A stretch of 64,000 nt of DNA from Stratiolaelaps scimitus (GCA_019614645.1 JABWDB010000011.1:7079501-7143500), one strand, 5' to 3'. Shown: positions 47,072 through 58,797, counted from the stretch's first letter. Notes: generated by a model from the sequence alone, not told the origin. Translations and numbers: made by a program.

Positions 47072-50000
47072 CTGCAAACATGCGATTAGAACGCTATAAC
47101 ACCTGAAGGGGCTCAGCTTCTCGAAGAACAGTGACGGCCAACCTGCTCCGGAACACTGTTCTGCTTGGTCAAGGCAGTTTTGAACTTGGAAATTAGCAAT
47201 GGAACGATGCTGTCGAAGGAGTTGCCTGTAATCACCGTGAATGCACGTTAGAAATCATGCCTAAACCGACAGGAACAACACCGTGGATACTCTTTTCGTA
47301 TTGAAATCTTTCGTATCTTGGGACATTGGGTGATGGTCAATTACCCTTAGCCATATTAGCTAACGTGTACACATGCACGAACGCACATTCTACTATGTAC
47401 TTCAATGGAAGACAGTCGTATAAGCATGGGAGTCTGTAACTGTGCCCCACACGATAATATGCGAAACGGGCAATATGGGATTCTCTCGCTGTCTCGCCCT
47501 GGCAAAAAGGGGGGGCAAGATGTCACCGTTTACGCGTCATTGGCGGAATGGCATCTCTGTCCATCGATATTTACTAACCATCTAACGACATTTGCCTGTC
47601 AGGAGTGCCCCAGCGGTTTTTTTTACGCAAAACGATACGTCTTGCGTACCTAGCATATATCGAATCTTCAAAGGATTGCATTGTTCACGGACTTCTACAG
47701 ATGATATGACATTGATCTGATATCTCCTCTTATAACCTTGTATGGAGGAAGTTCTTACAACCATCAGCGAACACCGTAGCACAGTGGTACGAGCCTGACG
47801 ACATGATATCCATACCTGTGCAGTTCTATCACTCCTCGCAACACGATTTCGTTTACAACTTAAGCGGCAACTCCCGTCTTCAGAGAATACATTTCGGGAT
47901 CTCGGGCGTTGTGATGTGCACTTAATTCAATTTTGGTTCTATATATAACAAATGTCGTTTGAGCTACAGGGTTTCCGTTGGATTATTGTTAAACAAGTTG
48001 GCTTCTTGGTCAACCTATGTTTGGTTGTGCCTTATACCATTCTGGTACATGGCGCCCTTATCTGAAGTGTGGCCCAGAGATGTTTGAGACCCGTTCGGGG
48101 CATCTCTGGGCCACCACACTTCGTATGGTTTAAGTCAAATGCAAATGGTCCAGAAAGCTCTGCTTTGCTTATGCCTAGAAGCGGTGTTATTGGAAGTGTT
48201 TCATCAGCTAATAAATACTATAGATTCTGCATCTCTAGTCATTACCGGTGTAACCTACGAAGAGGTGAGACCGTAAGCACAATTGGAAGTGGCGCGTACC
48301 GAGCACATAGATGATGACATTCGTTTGGGGGGGGGGCGGCGGACACGCACCAGTGCCGTGTATTAACACATTAAATCTTACCAGCCACGGTAGCAGCACT
48401 TCACAGTGCACTTCAATTGGGCATCCTTGCCAGGCAATGGGTAACGAATTGTTGTGCTGCCTCGGCGACTTTCGTGGGGTTGTCGACAGGTTTCTCAGTA
48501 TTGTTGGGAGCCTTCGATCTCCATGACAGCTGTCGACGCATAACTGCTCGTAGAGTAAAATACACCAAAGTTTTGTCATCGTTCGCGATTAGGTCCTTTT
48601 CTTCTTTACGAGGCTCAGGAAGAAATGGAAGAAACGCCAAATATAGACGAAGTCTGCAAATAGGAGCAAATTCAAGAACCTGAACCGGTCAATTTGAGCG
48701 GAACTGGGGGTCATTTCTCGACAATAGCAAGGCGAGATCGGTTAATATATTCGTCAGTAGGAGTGATTCAAATAACCATGGCAAACACCTTCTCCTGAGA
48801 ATCTAATAATTTGTGCACACTTATTGAAAATGCTACCGAGTTGACATCCCAGAAAGGCCACAATCGTCATTCGCTTAATTCGGTTTGTGTACGTGAAACT
48901 GTAGTTCACTTTTGCCTTACCCTATTACTGGCAACTAATTAAATGAAATTGCATCTTCAATGCATCCACCCACTTACTCGCAGTCAATGCTTGGAAGTGA
49001 GCGTACCTCGTTGCAGGTCGCATTTTTAACCGATACTGCATTAGCCAGTATTAATGCGAAGGTACTAAGTCGTTTAGGCTGCTTTGGTTCGTTGTCCATC
49101 AACCCATTGAGTGCCATGGGTATTACTACGTTGCTGCTGCTATCTCTGACGTCTTCTTCGACGTCACAAAACTGTCTACTTCGCTTAAAAACGTCCTCGT
49201 CGAGCCTCCTCGCCCCAGTTACATAACTGGTCTTCGAGATAAGATTTGATACGAAGGAGGGCGAATATATGAAGCTGACGGACTTCGCTGAGAGTTCAGT
49301 CGATCCTTGAAGACGACCTATCGAATCGTACCACGGTGCGCTGACAGTGAAGTTACTGATAAATAAAGCTCTCGAGAGTGAACAATAGATTCCGCCTTCT
49401 TGTGACCAAACGGCTATTCTTTGCCTGCCTAGATTATTGTCCATTACCGGGCACTCGTTAAACGTCGTGCAGTTGCAATCGATAACTAGGGAGGCTACTC
49501 GTAAAAACTTGTCTTGATAAGCTTTAGCATCTGGATGAAGTCTAATCTTCTCCCGAAGGAATTGTATAATATCCGTGCTATTTGTATACAACGATCTCAG
49601 TAGATTTCGTGTTTGGTTATCTTTTAATTGATCGTCGAGTTCTGATGCCGTTTTCGAAGCGTCCCACTTCAACTTGACCTTGTTCTCCTCTCCTAAGATC
49701 CCGTAGGCGAGCATCAGCGGATAGAGCAGCCTCGGCAGATTTGGAAAGTTCCTTAAATTCGTCGTTCCCCAGTCATAATATTTTTTTAAATCATCTTCAG
49801 TATACGGGTATCCGATCTTACTCCCGTTGAGACTTTCCATAAGCTTCGTCATAGCACCATCACAATTCTCTGAAATAAAAACCAACGAATGATTATGGCT
49901 TAGATAAACCTTTCCATGCTCATGATAATGCAGGTGTCCTGATAAGACACTTCGCACCAAGCAAATTAAGTATTCCCATTCCACTCATTAGACCAAGAAA

Positions 50001-53000
50001 AACTAAATAAAAAACAATACTTCATTGGTTCTAACCAGAACTCGTGAGGGTTCTGGCGTCTGCTCCGCAGCGGCTTTCATTATTTATACAATTATTGTTA
50101 ATTATTTCATGCTCCCCAGGTTCTCCATTTCTTTACTTTATGATTGTTTGTCCCATACGGTCAGGCTTCGATTTGCTTTAATTCTTGGCGCCGCACTTGT
50201 TCTGTAAAATCTAACCCAACTTCATTGTATACCTTTAGTATGCCTAGCGTTGCTCACTCCAGTGCTACATGTTTAACTATTCTATCTTCTCCTCTTAAGA
50301 TATCTAGAAATTGTGACCTCAGCATTTCGGTATTCAACATCCTACCCCATCACCCGTCAGCAACCCCAATAATTTTGGGTGTGTTGATATCATTCCTCGG
50401 GACCATAGTATGTCCTCTACAGAATACCGAAAATCTTTGTCTGTACATTCCAGTTCTTCGCCGCTAGTTGATTGTTGCCTTAATTATCAAAGCGCCTTAT
50501 CGCATTGGCTTATACGGACAACGAGTTGAAATAGAGCACAAACTAATCTTAAAAAACTTCCATCGCAGGATAAGCACAATATAGCATCAACAATGGTCAA
50601 CGGCCATATTGGCAATGATGGGAAACCTACGTAAGTAAAACCAACCTCATTGAAGAACCATCATTGAAGTCAATCTAACAAAGTTCTACAAAGCAGAAGC
50701 TCGTAAGGTAGCTACCAAAACAAGCGAGTGCAATCCACCGCAAACAGTGAGAAACCATGCTTCTAGCACTGGCGCGTGTGCGGGAACCCTGTACAATGAG
50801 CAATTCTGATAACTAAAAACTACATTCAAATAGCCTGAGTCAAGTGTATAATTGAACCATATACAGCGGATGCGTTTAGCAGTTGCTGTGCTTCTTCCGT
50901 AGACAAACGATATATAAAAACAATTCTCCGCTTACCGTCCTTGAGAAGGCAGTATCCCCGATAGAAGAGAGCTTCTCCTTTGCGGCCCTGTGGCATAGCG
51001 CACACCTTGGAGCAAGATGCACTTCCTCTATTTACATAGCCTGCAAGGCATGGATACAGAGCCATTAAGGCTTTGCAATTTGCATCCTTAACGCATTCGG
51101 TCTCTTCAGCTGGCGTCAGTCCGACGAATCCATCCGATGGGTTGCCATCTGCAGGTTAAATTGACGCAATTTTGGGGGTAACTAAACAAAGCCACATGGA
51201 GGTCTGCACCATCTGGGCCAAGCGCGAAGGGTTCTTCCTTCTGCAACGAGCCTTTCCCTCGCTGTGAGGTAAAGGGACAATGTCATCGCCTCCCTCGGGG
51301 GTGGCCATGACCGACTCGGCCTGGCACCCCGCTGTCCCCACACCCATTCTGCCCAACTGCGTCACTGATTTCTGACAATAAACTGTGATATCTGGAAGAA
51401 ACAAACCACAATCAAGTATTCGACTTGAAAGCCATCCTGAAACATTTTCAAAAATTGCTTCGGCAATCAATAGTGGAAGTTCAACCTTGGGAAGGATGCA
51501 GCACAATTTTCCACAATCGAAGGGCGATTGCTATTGGTAACTAGGTTTAATCAAGGACCATTTGCATAGAGTCGAGTACATCACTGGACGGGACGCTGGT
51601 CTCAGGGTATTTGTGAGGCATTTGGCTGAGAACGCTGTGGCGTTTGGCCCAAGTATATGTCCTTCAACGTGGACTGCGCCACAAAGGTACTCACTCGGTA
51701 GGAATCAGCTCAGTATAAGCAGAAGGTTACATTTCAAACTAACATATTTGTCTGTGTTCATCTAAATGTACCGCCTCAGATGTAGAAATAAGAAATTGCA
51801 GGGTGGCAGAGTGTACCTTCCTTGCGTTGACATGAGAAATCCGTAAAGGTCGTCGGCTTTGGATCTCTGCAGAAGAGCGGATTCGATGTCCGATCAGCAC
51901 AGACGCGCTTTATGATCTCGGCACAGGTGATGGTGCAATATGGCTCCGTCGTACCTTTTAAATATATTTATATATATAAACCATATTAATTCTATGATCA
52001 ATTGGGGAAATTAGATTTTTCTTTATCTAAACCAATCAAACAGCTTATTTTTCCTTTTAGTCAATTATAATAGTGGGCAACAACTGTACTCACTGAACGC
52101 GAAATGCACCCAAGCACCACTCTCCTCTATATATTCTAAATAGAATATCTAAAGTGAGAAGGATTCCCACTTAAGCGGGATTCTTAAGCGTGTGCCCAAA
52201 ATAGAAATTGCGTCCTTTGCATTAATGAACTCGATTGCACAGTGGGTCCACCTGTAGCGGATGCTAACCTTTCTACTTAGATTTTCAGAGTTTTTGTTTG
52301 CTATTTCGCCGAGGACATTACATCATGAGATTAACTTGAAAATCAAGTTATCTGCTCTTGGAGGAAATGATCGATTAGTTCCACGGATTAAAGTTACTTC
52401 CGCTAGAAGTATCTGTAGACACAGTGTAAGTCTACGCTGGACATCGCACAGAGCTTGATGATGAAGGCTGAGGGGTTGAGACAACATCACAGACCTAACA
52501 AGATAGCGGGCGTCGTTTTACCTCTGAGCTGCTATGTTAAATGCGCACAGGGCTTTTATACAATTGAATATGCTATTCATATTAAGGCCAATGTGAGTAC
52601 ACTTATGCATATACAATATGTACAGGGTGTTCCAGCTAAATCTAGATGTCATTCCTCATAAACTAAAATAAAAATTGCTCTAGTTTAAATATGCCCATGC
52701 TCTATACGTATGCAGGCAATGATTCCTAAATGAACGCTTATACTCACGACATGTTTTGTTGTAGATAAACGCCACGAACGCGGCCACGTCCCGAAAACAA
52801 TGTGTCATGTAGCATACTCCACCAGGGCAAAAACCCCGAGGATCATAATCGCATTGGTATTCACACCTCGACTTGTAGTAGCTCTGCCCGGCGATGTTGC
52901 ATATGCAGCTAGCTTTATACCAGGATTTGGTGCAGTTTGCATTCTGATCAGCGCATCTTGCCCTTTCGTCGCGGTCACAGCCTGTAAATGGCCCTGCAAA

Positions 53001-55789
53001 GATAACTGAAAGAAGAGAAGCCAGATAGAAGGCGTCAAACACAGCTAGAGGCCAAGTAGTTAGAACGAGCTGGCAGAGGCCCCGTATCAATGTCCACGTT
53101 CTCTTAGTGCTGCATGCCTAGGTTGTCGGGATTTTGGATGCTTGCGCCGTTCCAAACCAACTAGGGGTGGGGGGAGAGAACAGGGGTTTTAGTGAGTTTA
53201 TGAGGTTTCTCACACTAGGTGGTGACAAGAGGCTGTTCTGTCACGCATGGGCATTACGCGTTCCCGAAACCCCCCATAACAAAAAAAAAAGTTTTCGGGA
53301 TTGGTCGGTAACGATCGATAGATGCGAGAAGCACAACAATAGACACACAGAGATTGCCTCTCGGCGGTGTTCCAATTCGCGCCGCAATCGCAAGCAGCAT
53401 GCATAATAGACAGGTTGGGGAAGATGCCGTGTGTTAGAGTAGAAACGCAATGGAAGAAGTCGGTATCTCGCAAAGGCGGTATATTTTTCAACAGCATTCG
53501 TTTACGCTGTTGGTTCTCTAGCTCGAGTTCGCGAGAACTTAGGGTTCCGTACGCCACCTGAACATAGTCAGAGCTGACTCGCTGATCTCAGCTGATCGCC
53601 AGGTTCTGTGACAGGCCTTGAATCGAAATGTATTAGTACGTTATTACGAAGGACATTTGTCAACAAAGAAACTTATGGTATTGCACTGTACCTAGTGCTC
53701 TTTGCGGCTGGGCGCACTCCTCGATCCATAGCGTCATAATCGTCGAGGAGTTCACTGTGTGGGGTTTCGCAGCCGTGGGGAGGGGGTGTTCAGTGATATA
53801 GCTGAGTTGGGGTGAGCCGCTCCACGATTTACGTGTCCAGACCCTTCGGATCGCTCGTCCCAGTTCACTCATCTTGGTTAATCATTCAACATGATTTTGT
53901 TAATATTGTGGATTGTCCACCATGATTATCAAAATTGTGTTATGTATTGAGACAAAACGGACCGCGCCGATTCGTGGTCCCGTCGTCGACGGACGACAAA
54001 GATGTGAGCCACTCGCTCTCAACCTTGTATAGCCGCCAACTCTTACTTAATCTTAACAAATCATCACTTCGTTGCCGTTATCCACGTGATTCGTCAGACA
54101 ATCTCGTAATGGCAGAATGACGCACCATATTGCACCGGACCAGTTTCATAACATAGGCAGTTTCCTCAGCGGACAATGGCAAACCCCTTTGGGAAACCGG
54201 AAACGTATCCACATAACAATAAGCGACAAAATCCTAATGATCTAGTCAACCCGGGCAACTGCGACCTGGTCCCACAAACGAGCCTCTCTACCCGAACACG
54301 CATCGTCTTGGCTTGGTGCTTCTTAAGCTCCAGGCTCTGGTAGCTCAAGGCTCAGGTCTCTGTCCCTCCAATCAACATTCAACTCTTCATTACTCCTTCG
54401 GCGCTCTTTTGTCAGCTGTAGTAGGTTGGCAGAAACAACAAGTGAAGGCACTCGGCTGGTGTTAGAACAATTACCAACAGCGACACTTGCAAGCAAAGCT
54501 TTCTCACCCTTTAATAAAGGCGAAGCTTTTATCTCGTTATAACGTACAATCTGAATAACTATCCATGAGCAAGAAACGTCGATCAACTTCTCATCGGAAC
54601 TTAAATCCAATGTTGCAATAGACCGAATTGTACCCGCTAACACGCATACAATGAATCCATACTAATGGCATAGACGATAAACCATAAACATTCTTTGAGC
54701 AGTCCCCTATATGTGCTCACCTGTTTCCTATGTGATAGGCCTCGGATCTGAACCTCTAGCTATCACTACGAGCACATGTCAGGGCCATCTTTGTTTTTCT
54801 TTTTTCGATGACGTATCTGGCAACAATCTATAGATTAAAGAAATCCGAATATTCTCCAGGTCTCGCACGATGCGAGTCCCCGAGTCGCTATGTCCCCCTC
54901 CCTTTGGTGCTCCCGAGACGCTCACCACCAGACAGTCTCCGGGACAGTGACATGCACAGTGAACTAAACACTACAGTATGGCACCAATAGCTTAGTGTTC
55001 AAACCTGTAGACAGCAGAAAACGCTTCCTCCTCCCTTGTGAAGGCGTGAGAAACAATAATCATAGATGGAACATAGCCGGATGCAGGTTTGCACTTACCC
55101 CACACAACGGCGCCCACGACAAGAAGGCACAATAACACTCCAATGCACTTCGCTAGTGTTTTCGGCCACGAACGTGTCGGCTTGTTATCGGCCCGCATAC
55201 GTGCACGACGTTGTCGATGAATAAACTCGTAATTGTTCCACACCCAGGCATCAACTTCGCTCACCCGCATAAACGCACTCTCGTCAGCCGGCTTCGCGCC
55301 GGTGCTAATTGCCCCGGTGGCGTTTGAGGGAGACTCATTTCGATAGGCCATAGGTGTCGTCCTGATGTCACCCGTCTTCAGCGTCTTCCTTTGGCCTGTC
55401 AAGGCCGGTTCGTCAAAGCCTGCAGTCTGCGTTTTCCTTTGGCCTGTAATAGCAGGTTCGTCAACTCCTACAGTCTGCGTTTTCCTTGGGCCTGTCAAGG
55501 CCGGTTCGTCAACTCCTACAGTCTGCGTTTTCTTTGGGCCTGTAGTAGCGGGTTCGTCAACTCCTACAGTCTGCGTTTTCTTTGGGCCTGTAATAGCGGG
55601 TTCGTCAACTCCTACAGTCTGCGTTTTCCTCTGATCCGTGGCGGGCCGTTCTCTAACTTCTGGTAGTCGTGTTTTCTTTCGATCTCGGGCGGCCCGTTCA
55701 TCTCCTCCTTTCTTTGTCTTGCCTTGGCCTGTAGCGGGCGCCTCTTCAACTCCTTCGATATCCACCTCTGACTCATTAGCGGCAGCCAT
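46987..55789 (-). CDS. Array unit B: novel type II membrane ectoprotein gene, about 8 exons (overall span)
   Basis: This entry gives the whole gene; exons are listed separately. The joined frame is about 792 codons. I do not recognise the family. From the N-terminus: MAAANESEVD, eight 16-residue repeats, a low-complexity linker, a basic stretch, one membrane segment (about 213-231) and then an ectodomain with cysteine-rich modules. A glycosylation-rich domain of about 300 residues and a short tail ending in WKLDRKTLNV follow. A cytoplasmic N-terminus without signal peptide plus one membrane segment indicates type II topology. Seven introns join in phase, and five or six of them are phase 1, which favours exon shuffling and duplication. 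Expression is not shown by sequence. Confidence 0.72.
47100..48960. other. Long intron 7 of unit B
   Basis: Spans from the GTAAGT donor at 48,977 to the acceptor at 47,072. The part at 47,100-47,330 is homologous to 59,470-59,710 of unit C (shared GAAGCTGAGCCCCTTC). It may hold an extra exon in unit C, but in unit B it does not give a usable phase. Confidence 0.5.
48978..49869 (-). CDS. Unit B exon 7 (large ectodomain exon, about 297 codons)
   Basis: Acceptor TTTTTATTTCAG precedes E-NCDGAMTKLMESLNGSKIG. Conserved blocks shared with units A and D are the NCDGA start, DKFLRVASLVIDCNCTTFNE, GGIYCSLSRALF and WYDSIGRLQGSTELSAKS. Several N-glycosylation sequons (NGS, NST, NCT, NFT, NAT) and paired cysteines indicate an extracellular, disulfide-bonded domain. 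The exon ends at Cys-Ile region SIDC plus GA before GTAAGT. The apparent stop TAA at 48,974 lies inside this donor, so reading it as the gene's end would be an error. No known family recognised. Confidence 0.75.
50936..51148 (-). CDS. Unit B exon 6 (cysteine-rich module, 71 codons)
   Basis: Acceptor AACCTGCAG and donor G|GTAAGC at 50,935, both phase 1. The exon codes for DGNPSDGFVGLTPAEETECV and onward, with cysteines at C-x6-C-x8-C-x11-C-x3-C-x19-C spacing, ending YCLLKD. It looks like a secreted disulfide-rich module. Confidence 0.65.
51344..51391 (-). CDS. Unit B exon 5 (short exon, 3' end uncertain)
   Basis: Acceptor TTTCTTCCAG is good. The exon would read D-ITVYCQKSVTQLGRM-G with a phase-1 donor GTGTGG at 51,343, which is weak. 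The frame stays open much further (to about 51,160), so a longer exon is possible. Either choice keeps the frame into exon 6 only if the donor is phase 1. Confidence 0.35.
51817..51954 (-). CDS. Unit B exon 4 (cysteine-rich module, 46 codons)
   Basis: Begins after TTTAAAAG and ends at G|GTACAC, both phase 1, 138 bases long. Reads TTEPYCTITCAEIIKRVCAD and continues SNPLFCRD to FSCQRKE, with five cysteines. The acceptor has a poor pyrimidine tract, so the left edge is less certain. Confidence 0.55.
52748..52993 (-). CDS. Unit B exon 3 (cysteine-rich module, 82 codons)
   Basis: Acceptor TTATCTTTGCAG, donor C|GTGAGT at 52,747, both phase 1, 246 bases. Reads GPFTGCDRDERARCADQNAN, then CTKSWYKASCICNIAG, SRCEYQCDYDPRGFCPGG and VCYMTHC, with eleven cysteines. 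The dense cysteine pattern and NKTC sequon point to an extracellular disulfide-rich domain. It is not one I can name. Confidence 0.7.
53692..53754 (-). CDS. Unit B exon 2 (short exon, 21 codons)
   Basis: Acceptor CGAAACCCCACACAG and donor G|GTACAG, both phase 1. Codes V-NSSTIMTLWIEECAQPQRAL. It fits between the membrane exon and exon 3 without a frame change, but its small size makes it less certain than the larger exons. Its pattern resembles exon 5, suggesting a repeated short module. Confidence 0.5.
54695..54800 (-). repeat. SINE II copy inside unit B intron 1
   Basis: On the minus strand: GATGGCCCTGACATGTGCTC, then AGAGGTTCAGATCCGAGGCC. This gives an A-box-like start and an almost ideal B-box about 34 bases apart, the spacing expected of a tRNA-derived internal promoter. 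It is the copy that best shows the tRNA origin of family II. Confidence 0.55.
55099..55789 (-). CDS. Unit B exon 1 (cytoplasmic repeats and transmembrane segment)
   Basis: The start ATG at 55,789 gives MAAANESEVDIEG, matching the MAA start of unit A. Residues 14-141 are eight 16-residue repeats of the form DEPAITGPKKTQTVGV, rich in Lys, Thr and acidic residues. A linker and a basic patch (RQRRARMR) follow, then the membrane segment LAKCIGVLLCLLVVGAVVW (about 212-230). The exon ends in phase 1 at a GTAAGT donor (55,098). Basic residues on the N-terminal side of the helix support an inside N-terminus. The frame continues past the donor to 54,992 only as intron read-through. Confidence 0.78.
55370..55750 (-). 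repeat. 48-bp coding tandem repeat in unit B exon 1
   Basis: Eight 48-base units code for 16-residue repeats. The central four or five are nearly identical and the outer ones diverged, as expected for a minisatellite that expands from the middle. Confidence 0.9.
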
Positions 55790-56334
55790 CGCTTTGAGAA
55801 TCTACTTCGACTATCCACAGTCGACGTCTAAAGATAAATTTCTTAGGGACGTCACCACCCTGCTATATGGGCTGATATGAGCTTCGCGCTACGTAGCGGG
55901 CCAAGATTCTCCAGTACGACGATCCTAGTAGAAAAACACCACGGCGCAATGAGATTCTAGCTTTATGCAATCGCTTGTGATAAGCAGCGTTGTCATCGGT
56001 GGAAAACGAGAGGTGGAACTGCAGACGGCGCACGGGCGCTTCGTCAACGAAGTTTAAGCTATAGCTCTGTTTTCGAGGCGGCCTGATCTGGCGGTTACTG
56101 ATACAGATCGTGACACCGACGGTTGCGGTTGCCTCTGCGATAACTTTCAGTGGGCAGCGGTAAGCAAAAGCTATGGCAGGTGGAGAGAAGAAAAGAACCC
56201 ATGTGAAATTTCCCAAATATGGCGAATGTGTTGAGCTAGCGGGTCTGCGCTGTGCTCAGGGAGTCGAATCTTCAACAATATCATCCTTCGGGTCTATATA
56301 TTGCCAGCACTGGTTTAGATAGACAGTGTTTCGA

Positions 56335-56465
56335 AGGCCGAAGCAATGCTAAAAGCAGTATCGTGGACGTTCAACGTTGGCTGAGAGTCAGCCAACAGTT
56401 AAGAGCTGAGGCCTGTCAGATAGGGGAACAGCTGAGGGTCAGCCCAAAAACCTGTTTGTTTCGAA
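56335..56465 (-). repeat. SINE II copy
   Basis: The plus strand reads GAAGCAATGCTAAAAGCAGT, then GTTGGCTGAGAGTCAGCC and AAGAGCTGAGGCCTGTCAGA. The blocks GGCTGAGAGTCAGCC and GAGGCCTGTCAGAT are shared with the 17.3 kb copy, though the hairpin and the GAGCTGAGGCC block are closer together here. Confidence 0.6.
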
Positions 56466-56639
56466 GACCGAGAAGCTTTAGAAATTTAGAGATCGCTTAT
56501 AGGGATTTCTAGATATTAGCAAAGTTAATGTGCAATAGCAACAAAAGGACATAAATGCATGGGAGTCGAAAGTTCTTTGGAAGGAAGATTGTTCTGTACT
56601 TGAAATAAATCAGATATTGATGACTAGCCACTGGTAGTT

Positions 56640-56850
56640 AGGTTAAAAAGCTTATTAAAGGAACTAGAATTTTACAGCGCTCAAGTTCTCTATCATGTCA
56701 CGCAGTAGGACTCGAACCTGCGGCCTTCGGCTCCTTCAGTCAAAGACATAGCCGTCCAAGAAACCTCGCCTTCAGTCAAAGACTAGCCGTCCAAGAAACC
56801 TCGCCTTCAGTCAAAGACATAGCCGTCCAAGAAACCTCGCTGAAAGTGGC
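56640..56850 (-). repeat. SINE I copy with internal triplication
   Basis: Tail remnant GGTTAAAAAGC, body AATTTTACAGCGCTCAAG and B-box region GGACTCGAACCTGCGGCC (plus strand) identify family I. The head end is a 36-base unit (CTTCAGTCAAAGACATAGCC and GTCCAAGAAACCTCGC) present three times at about 56,734-56,845; the middle copy lacks two bases. Confidence 0.75.
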
Positions 56851-56984
56851 TATTAACCTTCATTTGGTTTAGTCATTTGATCTGAATTCCTCACCACCCG
56901 CACTGGTTCCGCCCTTCGGCATTACTTCAGTGCTGGGGTGTTTATGGTAGAACTATCACCAAAGCAGGAGACCCCATACGAATA

Positions 56985-57040
56985 AGTAACCATTGATCAA
57001 TAAGAATAAGTAACCATTGATCAATAATCAATCCTTGATA
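56985..57040. repeat. Short tandem duplication
   Basis: AATAAGTAACCATTGATCAA (plus TAAG) occurs twice in tandem. Confidence 0.7.
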
Positions 57041-57099
57041 GTCAATTTTGTGCGATTCCGATTCAAAACTGGTTTGCGAGATTTGCTACAGAGAGGAGG

Positions 57100-57715
57100 A
57101 CGAATATGTGAGACCAACGGACTTTTTGCTTACTTCAGTGCAGTTGAGCCGATCCTTGAAGGCGAGCTATTCCCTCGCATCACGTTGCGGTGACAGTGAG
57201 GTTTATGTCACATAGAGCTCTAGAAAATGAACAGTAGATTCCGCTTTTACGCGCCCTCAACTAGTGTCCATTACAGGCCCTTGGAACTTACTGCAATCGA
57301 CGGCGAACGAAGCCACTCGGGTGTAAAGGTCTGTCTTGAGAAACTTAGCATTTGCATTTTGTCTAATCCTCTCCCGAAGGAATTTTATAATATCTGTTTG
57401 TGTACAACGATTAGCAGGAAAGTTTGTCCTCCTGCGGAAGACATTAATAATGTCTTGCCGAATTTTGATTCACTTTTTGAGGAGCGCAGTATTCCCTGTC
57501 GACTTCGCCTTCCTCTCCCACCCACTCCCGTAAGCGAGCACCAGCGAGTGAGGCAGCCCCGGTAAATTTGGCCATCTCTCGTAAATTAAACCTTACACTC
57601 ATATTTACTGAGGTAATTTTTGAAGCCCACGGGTAATCGCAACTTACACCCGATGGGAGTTCTCATCAGATTCGTCACAGCACCATCACAATTCGCTGAA
57701 ATAGAAACCAATGAA
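57100..57715 (-). pseudogene. Array unit D: broken copy of the exon 7 region
   Basis: The acceptor TTTCTATTTCAG and NCDGAVTNLM match unit B exon 7 (NCDGAMTKLM), but the frame breaks within about 40 codons (stop after KYECKV). The remaining homology (CGTTATT/CCCTCG..., AGAGCTC, ACAGTAGATTCCGC on plus) is scattered in several frames. Large pieces of the exon are missing. Confidence 0.7.
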
Positions 57716-57719
57716 TGAT

Positions 57720-57867
57720 TACGGGTCAGGAAAAACCTGGAAGCCCAATAGAGAGCCTCGTACAAGGAGCCCGAACTGCGCCCGTTCACAACAACGCTAG
57801 ACCGCCGACAAGTTTCATTGAGGACCCTGCGAAAATCGATGGGATATCTGGTGCAGTTCACCGCCAT
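57720..57867 (-). CDS. Possible exon fragment upstream of unit D
   Basis: The open frame reads MAVNCTRYPIDFRRVLNETC, then RRSSVVVNGRSSGSLYEALY and WASR, running into the unit D fragment. It could be a decayed exon of the same family. No matching segment was found in unit B and splice sites are poor. Confidence 0.25.
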
Positions 57868-57979
57868 AGCTTGATCCTATTTCAGACTGTCACCGGCTGC
57901 GGACGCTACAGAACGATTTAATACTTAAACCTCTCACTCTCTGGACACATCCGAAAATACCTTGGGATGATTTCTTTGC

Positions 57980-58790
57980 CCATATATCTCAGCACTTCTG
58001 TGAAAGGGCGGAGGTGGGGGGTGGGGGTGACGAACCTCGTGGAGGGATGGCCAGAAAGTCAATGAATACATGGCACCTTTTATGTCCGCTTTTATTATTT
58101 ATCACGCATGGCTACGTAGGTATGCGTCACTCCGCGAGGTCTGATTAAGGCTATGATTAGTTGAATGGTAGTGTCTACTCGTGACGAATCGACCTGCCCG
58201 CGTTCAGTAGAAACGGAGATCGTGAATAGAGGGGGGGGGGTTGCTATTCGGAACGACACGATATCATCACAAACAATCCCTCATGCATTTTTCCAGTTCG
58301 GAGGAAAGGAGATAAAAGATACAAAAATTGCATCGGTGAAAAATCGATACCAGTAGTCACACAGTGAAGTGCTGATAGCGTTAATTCCGGCAGGTCAGCG
58401 GTTCACGTCACGAGAAGCTGTACCCGGCAGACATGACAAAACTACCTATGTAATTCAATGTCAACTGCATGTCAACTGCAATACTGGGACTTGATTACGA
58501 TCCAATCACACGCCGCGGTTTGGATTCCTTGGTCAGAGTTTGAATTTATTGATCTTGGCAAAAAGCTCGGGAAGCCGTCTCGTACTAGACGAGACAACCA
58601 TAAATCCGAGTTATAAGCCAAATTCAGAACTGAGTCGCCCGGGGTCGACTCGGCACGAACTGTAGCATAAGGCTATCGAAATCGATCGGTATAACCCACT
58701 CAATAGACAATTGCCGTTATTATTTTCTAATTAACAAAAAGAGCTCATTCAACTCGATATAATTAACGCGTTGCATATATATTTGTACGT
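57980..58790. other. Downstream flank of the array unit (duplicated non-coding)
   Basis: Homologous by eye to 41,690-42,260 and 46,135-46,900, in the same order and orientation. No gene is seen. Confidence 0.55.
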
Positions 58791-58797
58791 TCACAAT

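Noticed and set aside
48960..48976. Reading the TAA at 48,974 as the end of the unit B gene
   Set aside because: The stop lies inside a GTAAGT donor, and a phase-matching terminal exon is conserved in three copies.
55365..55666. Two open frames on plus antisense to unit B exon 1
   Set aside because: Shadows of the 48-base coding repeat. The minus frame has the start, membrane segment and splice donor.
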